Assembly: GCA_900128565.1 (NCBI GenBank)
Contig: LT636275.1
Span: 1 to 11,225, forward strand
Source: Stramenopiles sp. TOSAG23-6
Lineage: Eukaryota > Sar
DNA length: 11,225 nt
Direction of reading: 5' to 3'
Below are positions 1 to 4,561 of the stretch, one piece after another; the stretch's first letter is position 1, and every line of letters begins with the position of its first letter. Under the pieces are notes generated by a model. That model worked only from the letters and a program-made list of their open reading frames with translations, ran no database searches and was not told the DNA's origin. The position numbers and the translations under genes were made by a program.

Positions 1-22
1 CGTACGAAATTTTGTACCTAAC
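1..22 (+). repeat. Shared intron motif, copy 1
   Basis: A 22-nt motif containing the imperfect palindrome GTACGAAATTTTGTAC and ending CCTAAC. It is identical to the copies at 556-577 and 792-813. A poly-T run may precede it outside the window. Confidence 0.8.
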
Positions 23-67
23 AAATTTAAGTTTTTTTTTTTTGAAATATTTTTCCGAAATACATAT
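1..67 (+). other. 3' part of an intron of the SET gene (left edge)
   Basis: Non-coding stretch before the exon that begins with the KRIIDFF codons. It carries the shared intron motif at 1-22, then a poly-T run, and ends near ATACAT (65) or ATACATAT (67). No AG lies next to the coding frame. The exact end is ambiguous by 2 nt, because the previous exon and its phase are outside the window. It would split the PIP box just after the expected glutamine. Confidence 0.55.
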
Positions 68-1273
68 AAAAGAATAATAGACTTTTTTGGAATCAAAAAA
101 TTCGATGTCACACCTTTTGCTACAAAAGATTATATGAAAAAAAAAGGAAAATGCCGGAAATCACGTTTAAACTTTCAATTGCATGTATGTTGTATTTGTT
201 TTGAATTTCGAATTTGTTTTTTTTTTGGTTCGAAATTTCGTACCTAATGAGTTTTTTTTTTAAATATTTTTTCACAATAAATACACCATCACAAAATTTT
301 GACACACGCATCGAAGAATTAGCTTCCATAGCTTCTGCTATGCAAATTAAAGGCATGAAATATTGCGGCAAATTGTCGTATGCAAATGAGGTTGCTCGAA
401 ATTGTAATATCGCTAGTCTCGAAAACATCCAAAAATTATCAAGCGTAAATTTGACTACTGTCGATATTTTTGATAAAATGCTTACTGAAGGTTTGTTTCC
501 GCCCATTAAAGTTCAGTATCATTCACAGTATGGATTCGTCATGTAGGTTTTTTTTCGTACGAAATTTTGTACCTAACATTTTTTTTTCATTCTACATTTT
601 TATCATGAATTTCAATTTTTATTTTTAGTATTTCATCTTATCAAATGTAAAACATATTACCCCAAAATACATGGTCTCTAATGGTAAAATTAAGGATAGG
701 ACTTTAATATGTGAGTATATTGGTAGTGTAGAATTTCTTGAGGAAACTGTACGTTTTCATTATGAATTTTAAATTTATTCAGTTTTTTTTTCGTACGAAA
801 TTTTGTACCTAACAAATTTTACCAAAAAACAAATTTCACAATATATGACCACACAGACAGCGATTCTCTAATGGAACTTCTTCATAGTGGTCATACGGAT
901 ACTTCGTTAATTGTCACGCCAAACAAAATAGGAAATTATGCGAGATTCATCCAGGGGATCAATAATAGTGATGTAAATTCGGTCAGACGTCAAAACGTTC
1001 GATCTGGCCGTTTTTGTATCAATGTACGTTGATAAATTTCACTATTTGTTTTTGTTTTTTTGTTTAGGTACGGAATTTCGTACAAAAAAAAAACAGGAAA
1101 AAAAATCATATGATTTTGTACCTAATACAAAAAAGATTTTTTTCTATTTTTTCACAAGATATGGCGAAAGTCGTGTATTTTTGTTTGCTGTACGAACAAT
1201 AAAAAAAGGGGAGCTATTGTACTACGACTATAATGCTCATAGTAATAAATATCCTACTGAACACTTTACATAA
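68..1273 (+). CDS. ATXR5/6-like: ATXR5/6-like SET-domain histone H3K27 methyltransferase, C-terminal part (5 exons)
   Basis: Exons inferred from homology and frame: 68-184, 283-542, 673-748, 847-1023 and 1163-1273 (stop TAA 1271-1273). Joined, they give about 246 residues with no stop. In order I see IIDFFGIKK (the FF half of a PCNA-binding PIP box, which in ATXR5/6 reads QTKIIDFF), the pre-SET segment RIEELASIASAM, the SET start NGKIKDRTLICEYIG, DSDSLMELL, the SAM-site stretch NYARFIQGINN, GESRVFLFAVR, and the C-terminal YYDYNAHSNKYPTEHF. Spacing matches my recollection of plant ATXR5/6 almost residue for residue. Those enzymes monomethylate H3K27 on replicating chromatin; that role is transferred by homology. 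The Q in NYARFIQG replaces an N usual in the family. The PHD finger and start codon would lie left of the window. Exons 1-2 join inside an ATG codon. The assignment to ATXR5/6 is strong; exact splice sites are less certain because the inferred acceptors are not AG. Confidence 0.82.
185..282 (+). other. Intron of the SET gene, 98 nt, GT...AT, phase 0
   Basis: The donor is GTATGT after codon CAT (182-184). The next exon starts ACACCATCA at 283, giving TPSQNF, which aligns with the PSEDP region of ATXR5/6. The intron ends TTCACAATAAAT. The only nearby AG (250-251) would leave the downstream exon out of frame with any donor I can find upstream. A variant of the shared motif lies at 227-248, with its CTAAT adenine about 35 nt before the proposed 3' end. 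Confidence 0.6.
227..248 (+). repeat. Shared intron motif, diverged copy 2
   Basis: Same arrangement as the identical copies, preceded by T10. It matches at 18 of 22 positions (GGTT at the start, TTTCGTAC in the centre, CTAAT at the end). The changes preserve the palindromic centre and the TACCTAA core. Confidence 0.7.
543..672 (+). other. Intron of the SET gene, 130 nt, GT...AT, phase 2
   Basis: The donor is GTAGGT inside codon AT|G, and the exon resumes at 673 with GGTCTCTAATGG. The joined reading GFVMVSNGKIKD has the same length as the family segment GFTVEADGQIKD. The intron ends CAAAATACAT. An AG exists at 627-628 but gives the wrong phase for this donor, and unspliced reading hits TAG at 544-546. 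CATG occurs at both boundaries, so the cut could slide by up to 3 nt, but no slide yields an AG. Confidence 0.58.
556..577 (+). repeat. Shared intron motif, copy 3
   Basis: Identical to copy 1, preceded by T8. It lies only about 13 nt from the donor, closer to the 5' splice site than the other copies. Confidence 0.85.
749..846 (+). other. Intron of the SET gene, 98 nt, GT...AT, phase 0
   Basis: The donor is GTACGT after ACT (746-748). The exon resumes at 847 with GACCACACAGAC, so EFLEET joins DHTDSDSLM with exact family spacing. The intron ends TTCACAATATAT. A good-looking acceptor TTATTCAG ends at 782, but using it shifts the frame by one. The motif copy at 792-813 ends CTAAC about 34 nt before the 3' end. 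Confidence 0.6.
792..813 (+). repeat. Shared intron motif, copy 4
   Basis: Identical to copies 1 and 3, preceded by T9. It sits in the second half of its intron. Confidence 0.85.
1064..1083 (-). repeat. Shared intron motif, inverted copy 5
   Basis: Reverse-complement orientation, reading TTAGGTACGGAATTTCGTAC on the + strand and followed by A10. So the motif plus homopolymer unit is complete but flipped. Confidence 0.72.
1114..1126 (+). repeat. Shared intron motif, half copy 6
   Basis: TTTTGTACCTAAT, the 3' half of the motif in forward orientation. With the inverted copy it forms TTAGGTAC/GTACCTAA arms that could pair across about 46 nt. Confidence 0.62.
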
Positions 1274-1373
1274 GTCAATACTGTTAATATGAAGTCTTCC
1301 TCTCATCATCCCAAAATCGTTAGCACAAAATTTGCTATGAAAAAAAATCAAATTTTGCAGATTTTTTTCTACA

Positions 1374-1379
1374 AATAAA
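1374..1379 (+). terminator. Candidate poly(A) signal AATAAA for the SET gene
   Basis: AATAAA about 100 nt after the SET stop codon, in AT-rich DNA. The hexamer is expected by chance here, so support is positional only. Confidence 0.35.
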
Positions 1380-1411
1380 ATTTATATTTTGAATATTATA
1401 TATTTACATAG

Positions 1412-1417
1412 TTTATT
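1412..1417 (-). terminator. Candidate poly(A) signal for the 147-residue membrane protein gene
   Basis: AATAAA on the - strand about 73 nt after the stop of the membrane-protein gene. Weak in such AT-rich sequence. Confidence 0.33.
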
Positions 1418-1489
1418 TTTGATCATACAAGAATGTGTATGTATAAAACTAGTTTTCTTTGCGGAAATGCCTAACAAAACCCTAACAAA

Positions 1490-1933
1490 CTAGTACATGG
1501 TCACACCTACACCTTGACCAAAGCTTGCTGTGCTTGCCCTTGCCTCGGCACGAACATCATTTTGACATGCAAGAATTAAGTATAGACCACTATCAATCAG
1601 TAGAACTGTGTGTAATACCATTAAAAAGTAGTTGCTTTGAATATAAGNGTACACATAAAGTCCTCCGATAGAAAAGGAAAAGTATAAAATAGCCCTCAGA
1701 AGATTGCTGGCAAAGACTCTAGCTATTCCTTTCTCTTCACCTGTAGTTGGTCGACAAAGGTAAGCACTTTCAAAAAGCATACAGACAAAAGCTACGACAA
1801 GAGAGTATGTTGCATATGTTGGTGTAACCGAATAATAAGCTACACTAAATAATAGTAGTCCTAAAGTAACCATCCAAGCAATGAAGCGTGTCAGAGTATC
1901 GAATTCGCATTCGCAGCCTTTTCCTTTGCTCAT
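1490..1933 (-). CDS. Small four-helix membrane protein (147 aa), possibly Tvp15/Tvp18/COPI-associated type
   Basis: An intact ORF from ATG to TAG, single exon. The N-terminus MSKGKGCECEFD is short and polar. Four hydrophobic segments follow at about residues 15-37, 40-60, 76-98 and 103-123, then a polar C-terminal tail. A charged loop RPTTGEEKG lies between helices 2 and 3. The segment SNLLRAILYFSFSIGGL resembles the third helix of small tetraspan Golgi/vesicle proteins (Tvp15, Tvp18/Flower, COPI-associated family), whose length of about 130-170 residues also fits. That is inference from the overall pattern; no diagnostic motif is complete. Its position next to the dsRBD gene on a divergent 396-nt region may mean shared promoter elements. 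The base at 1648 is N, so residue 96 is Ser, Pro, Thr or Ala. Confidence 0.75.
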   Translation of the reverse strand: MSKGKGCECEFDTLTRFIAWMVTLGLLLFSVAYYSVTPTYATYSLVVAFVCMLFESAYLCRPTTGEEKGIARVFASNLLRAILYFSFSIGGLYVYXYIQSNYFLMVLHTVLLIDSGLYLILACQNDVRAEARASTASFGQGVGVTMY

Positions 1934-2081
1934 TTTTCGATATATCCTATAATATAATGGATTTAAAATATATACTTTAAATTGTATCAGAGGGCTACGA
2001 TTAGAAAAAGGAAATCCTACAAATTATAAATGGATTAACTCACTCAATTCTTTTGAGAGATCAATATGGGGAGAAGAAGAA

Positions 2082-2103
2082 GAGTCTCGAGAGAGAGAGA
2101 CTC
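2082..2103. repeat. GA-rich inverted repeat, 7-bp stem
   Basis: GAGTCTC (2082-2088) and GAGACTC (2097-2103) are perfect inverted arms around an 8-nt GAGAGAGA loop. It may be a GAGA-type regulatory element, or slippage of a simple GA repeat. Confidence 0.6.
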
Positions 2104-2140
2104 AATTTGAAAAAATTTGAAAATTGAAAAAAATTCTTCG

Positions 2141-2218
2141 ATGACGGTGAAACATGTCTGTCCATCGACATTCGTTCGATTAGGGTTAGGGTTTGGCCAT
2201 TCGTATCCTGAAAAGTGA
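2141..2218 (+). other. Possible 25-codon upstream ORF in the dsRBD leader
   Basis: ATG at 2141 opens 25 codons ending TGA at 2216-2218, in the same frame as the dsRBD gene. From that TGA the frame stays open to the main ATG at 2330. If transcribed it could reduce translation of the main ORF; alternatively it is chance. The TTAGGG-like tract lies inside it. Confidence 0.3.
2180..2194 (+). repeat. Telomere-like tract TTAGGGTTAGGGTTT
   Basis: Two and a half TTAGGG-type units, about 136 nt before the dsRBD start codon. It is like the telo-box elements known upstream of housekeeping genes in plants and some protists. Whether it acts that way here is inference. Confidence 0.6.
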
Positions 2219-2329
2219 AAACATCAGAAGATTATACATTACGATTACACGCACCTTGTGCAAGGTGACTACACAACAACTTTGAAGGCGATACAACAAC
2301 AAGCATTAATAGAATTATTTAGTAGGCAA

Positions 2330-4429
2330 ATGGCTGGACGTGGTAAAGGAAAGGGTGGTAACAAAGGTAACAAAGCTTCTAACACTCGAAAGCAAAAGCA
2401 AAAGCAGAAGCGTGGTAGTCAAGGAACAGGTGTGCAGCATGAACCTCCCTCTAAACGCGCCAAGAAAAATTCTCATGCCAACCAAGTTTCACGTGCAAAA
2501 GAAATTGCTCGAGCAAAGCAAGCGGAACGAGTGATGAAAGCAAGGGAGCAATTAAAATCCAAAAATAATAAATCCAAGACACCGGGCAAAACTCCAGGTA
2601 GGCAGATATCTCAGAAAAAACGGATTTTGGAAATGAAACGTCAGCTAAATGTGTATTGTAAAGTTCAAAAGCCACCTATTGTTCATACTTTATCGTATGA
2701 CAACTCAAAGTCTACTGATACTCAACATATTTATAAATTAGTTGTTGGTAAAGCAACATTTCGGGGTGCTGGGCCTACAAAAAAACTTGCTCAGCTCCGA
2801 GTATATTCAATTGCGTATCAGAAACTAAAATTGAATAAGCGAAAGTCACAACCTAAAAGTCCAATTGAACCTCTGCATAAAAAGCATACTAATCCAATTG
2901 AACCTCACCATAAAAAACAATCCCCATTACAAATAGAAAAGAAAAAAGATGGTGAGGCAGCAAAAATAAACAAAACTACAAAAACTGCAAATATGGCTCG
3001 AGTGTGTCAAAAAAAGGTACCCTCTCATAAACCAATTTCAAAAAATACTCCTTCAAATAAGAATGAAAAAAAGCTTCCTTGTGTGAAAATGTCAAAAATT
3101 AAGACAGTCAAGGAGATAGTTGCACCCAAACCAATAACATCTTTACAACCTAGTGTAACTGTTCAAACACAGTTTAATCAATCTCCTTCAAACGAAAATG
3201 CGAAAAAAATGTCTGAGCCTAAATTGTCATCTAAAATATTTTCTTCGGACAATAGTAAGAAAAATATATATAACCCTAACCCTACTGCAGACATTTCCCC
3301 AAATATTTCCTCACCTGATTCTATGTCTTTAGTGGAAGAAAGTGATACTTTGGAGAAGAAAAAAACAAATGTTAATATAACAACAGAAAGTGATACTTTT
3401 AATAAAATGAAAAATATTGATCAATTGGATGTTAATATAGCAACAGAAAGTGATACTTTTAATAAAATGAAAAATATTGATCAATTGGACAAAGTTTCAA
3501 TTCAACTCAAAAATGTAAAGTCGACTGGAACAAATGTGACATCACAAGAAAAGCATTCTTCTGTTACAGTTAACAATAAGTTATTAGCTGAAAAAATGAT
3601 TACCAATTCTCACTTAGATGACACGAAAAAGAACGTTTTTGAAACACAAAATAATCCTAGAATAACTAAAATTGCCCCAATAAGTGACACGAAATCATCC
3701 CTAGATACAAAAAATGATAGAATATCAGTCAATCTTTCGATTAATTTACAAAAGGATGAAAATGCATCCGACAACGACATTGTAAAAATATCAAAATTGA
3801 AAGGAAAGAAAAGAAAAAATGCATCCGACAACGACATTATAAAAATATCGAAATTGAAAGGAAAGAAAAGAAAAAATGCATCCGACAACGACATTGTAAA
3901 AATATCGAAATTGAAAGGAAAGAAAAGAAAATCTTTGTCGAAAAGGGAAACTCTCAGTGCTCCGATTTTAGCTTGGGGTGCATCTTTTGGTACCTCCACT
4001 TCCATTTCATCTGTGACCTCATCATCAACGACACAATTATCGAATAGTGTTGGAGTTGACCCACTCAATTGTTGGTATCTTTCCGGAGGTCCACCATTAT
4101 TTGGTTCTCGCCAATCAAGAAATCTTCATGTGCCTAAAGTAAAAGGTAATTCTAGTCGCGTCTCTATTCCACCTGAAGATTCCACCACTGAAGAAAGCGA
4201 TACAGTCAACGATATTACGTGTAATCCTTTATCATCATCAAATAATATACAAAATTATACTCTAGGGTTTGCCCCAGAAAAATCACCAAGGTCATCTACA
4301 AAACAGAAGTTTAGTGAATTACTGAGACAACTTGAAAAAGAAAGAAAGGAGACAATGATATTTTCAAAGAAGCTTCTCAATAATCTCCTCGGTGGGGGTG
4401 TTTGTAGTAGCACTGATTCAGAATTATAG
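2330..4429 (+). CDS. dsRNA-binding-domain protein with histone-tail-like N-terminus and repeat-rich tail (699 aa)
   Basis: Start chosen at ATG 2330, the first in-frame ATG after the upstream TGA; the frame is also open from about 2219 but only with non-ATG codons. The N-terminus MAGRGKGKGGNKG closely resembles the H4/H2A tail start (SGRGKGGK). Residues 1-100 are Lys/Arg/Gln-rich with likely nuclear localisation signals (PSKRAKK). Residues about 103-168 form a double-stranded-RNA-binding domain: LNVYCKVQKPP, then KLVVGKATFRGAGPTKKLAQ, then the final helix RVYSIAYQKL. The rest (170-640) is polar, Ser/Asn/Lys-rich and probably disordered. It holds a 20-residue repeat twice and a 19-residue KKRK-ending repeat three times. 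The C-terminus has a charged helix (FSELLRQLEKERKE). I infer a nuclear RNA-binding protein but do not recognise a named orthologue. It has no intron. Confidence 0.85.
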   Translation: MAGRGKGKGGNKGNKASNTRKQKQKQKRGSQGTGVQHEPPSKRAKKNSHANQVSRAKEIARAKQAERVMKAREQLKSKNNKSKTPGKTPGRQISQKKRILEMKRQLNVYCKVQKPPIVHTLSYDNSKSTDTQHIYKLVVGKATFRGAGPTKKLAQLRVYSIAYQKLKLNKRKSQPKSPIEPLHKKHTNPIEPHHKKQSPLQIEKKKDGEAAKINKTTKTANMARVCQKKVPSHKPISKNTPSNKNEKKLPCVKMSKIKTVKEIVAPKPITSLQPSVTVQTQFNQSPSNENAKKMSEPKLSSKIFSSDNSKKNIYNPNPTADISPNISSPDSMSLVEESDTLEKKKTNVNITTESDTFNKMKNIDQLDVNIATESDTFNKMKNIDQLDKVSIQLKNVKSTGTNVTSQEKHSSVTVNNKLLAEKMITNSHLDDTKKNVFETQNNPRITKIAPISDTKSSLDTKNDRISVNLSINLQKDENASDNDIVKISKLKGKKRKNASDNDIIKISKLKGKKRKNASDNDIVKISKLKGKKRKSLSKRETLSAPILAWGASFGTSTSISSVTSSSTTQLSNSVGVDPLNCWYLSGGPPLFGSRQSRNLHVPKVKGNSSRVSIPPEDSTTEESDTVNDITCNPLSSSNNIQNYTLGFAPEKSPRSSTKQKFSELLRQLEKERKETMIFSKKLLNNLLGGGVCSSTDSEL
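2636..2833 (+). other. dsRNA-binding domain (dsRBM) coding region
   Basis: Encodes about residues 103-168. It has the classic alpha-beta-beta-beta-alpha order: an N-terminal helix with LNVYC, a PP-IVHTLSY strand, KLVVGKATF, then the G-x-G-x-(S/T)KK-x-A signature as GAGPTKKLAQ. The KK pair contacts the RNA backbone in known dsRBMs. The loop between strands 1 and 2 (DNSKSTDTQ) is short. Confidence 0.8.
3271..3284. repeat. Telomere-like tract TAACCCTAACCCTA inside the coding sequence
   Basis: Two and a third CCCTAA units encoding NPNPT in the disordered tail, opposite in orientation to the tract at 2180-2194. May be chance in a low-complexity stretch. Confidence 0.5.
3371..3490 (+). repeat. 60-bp tandem repeat, two copies, in frame
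   Basis: Copies at 3371-3430 and 3431-3490 differ at only two bases (the 10th and 60th). They encode the repeated peptide VNIATESDTFNKMKNIDQLD, with Thr for Ala in copy 1. Near identity including silent sites indicates a recent duplication. Confidence 0.92.
3761..3931 (+). repeat. 57-bp tandem repeat, three copies, in frame
   Basis: Copies at 3761-3817, 3818-3874 and 3875-3931 each encode NASDNDIVKISKLKGKKRK (Ile for Val in copy 2). Each unit joins an acidic SDND stretch, a possible CK2-type site, to a KGKKRK basic cluster that looks like a nuclear localisation signal. Copies are nearly identical at DNA level, so recent. Confidence 0.93.
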
Positions 4430-4430
4430 A

Positions 4431-4436
4431 AATAAA
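4431..4436 (+). terminator. Candidate poly(A) signal AATAAA for the dsRBD gene
   Basis: AATAAA immediately after the stop codon, which would imply a very short 3' UTR. The position is plausible but the hexamer is common in AT-rich DNA. Confidence 0.35.
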
Positions 4437-4487
4437 GATGTATTTGTATGAAATTTTCTGTAATTTTGATAGAATTGAGAATACTAC

Positions 4488-4493
4488 TTTATT
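4488..4493 (-). terminator. Candidate poly(A) signal for the TIG protein gene
   Basis: AATAAA on the - strand about 69 nt beyond the TAA stop at 4562-4564. Other A/T-rich candidates lie nearby, so this is tentative. Confidence 0.35.
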
Positions 4494-4561
4494 CACTTGC
4501 TATTTTTATTACATTTAGTATAAATAATATTAATAAATTATAGATTGCTTTTGTGTTTGTA

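Larger units (their letters stand above)
1024..1162 (+). other. Intron of the SET gene, 139 nt, GT...AT, phase 0
   Basis: The donor is GTACGT after AAT (1021-1023). The exon resumes at 1163 with GGCGAAAGTCG, so FCIN joins GESRVFL as in the family. The intron ends TTCACAAGATAT. Unlike the others it has an in-frame canonical alternative, ACAG ending at 1096, which would add 22 residues absent from homologues. It contains an inverted motif copy (1064-1083) and a forward half copy (1114-1126) whose CTAAT lies about 37 nt before the end. Confidence 0.58.
1274..1489. other. Convergent intergenic region with candidate poly(A) signals
   Basis: A 216-nt AT-rich gap between the stops of the SET gene (+) and the membrane-protein gene (-). 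I see no ORF or RNA structure of note, only the two opposing poly(A)-type hexamers listed separately. Confidence 0.6.
1934..2329. promoter_or_regulatory. Divergent 5' region between the membrane-protein and dsRBD genes
   Basis: 396 nt separating two start codons on opposite strands. It should hold both promoters and both leaders. It contains a purine-rich GA block, an A-rich block (2108-2134), a TTAGGG-like tract and a short upstream ORF. I see no convincing TATA box at a fixed distance from either start. Confidence 0.55.
4430..4561. other. Convergent intergenic region
   Basis: 132 nt between the dsRBD stop (+) and the TIG protein stop (-). It is very AT-rich and holds AATAAA on the + strand at 4431-4436, two bases after the stop, and AATAAA on the - strand at 4488-4493. 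The two transcripts probably overlap or end close together here. Confidence 0.6.

Noticed and set aside
120-506. 128-codon ORF on the - strand
   Set aside because: Antisense to SET-gene exons and introns that match a known family in the + frame.
214-546. Continuous + strand ORF reading MFFFWFEISYLMSFFFKY before the SET exon
   Set aside because: The first 23 codons come from poly-T and intron-motif DNA; the homologous protein starts at TPSQNF (283). The stop at 544-546 lies inside the inferred intron.
1022-1273. 83-codon + strand ORF as a separate small gene
   Set aside because: Its last 36 residues are the SET C-terminus (GESRVFL to EHFT). The front is intron 1024-1162 read in one frame.
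68-1273. SET gene as a decayed pseudogene
   Set aside because: All five exons are stop-free in the right frame with catalytic-region motifs intact and good donor sites; decay would not preserve this. It remains the main alternative if no transcripts are found.
2258-2329. Extending the dsRBD protein 24 codons upstream to GTG at 2258
   Set aside because: GTG is not a normal eukaryotic start; ATG 2330 is available and gives the striking MAGRGKGK N-terminus.
2330-2365. A true histone H4 or H2A gene
   Set aside because: Only the first dozen residues resemble a histone tail; no histone fold follows and the length is 699 residues.
3761-3931. CRISPR-like or satellite array
   Set aside because: Repeats are contiguous without spacers, multiples of three and fully in frame, so they are a protein-coding tandem repeat.
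3610-4068. 152-codon - strand ORF with three FFFPFNFDIF repeats
   Set aside because: A shadow of the 57-bp in-frame repeat of the dsRBD gene, whose + frame is 699 codons and contains a recognisable domain.
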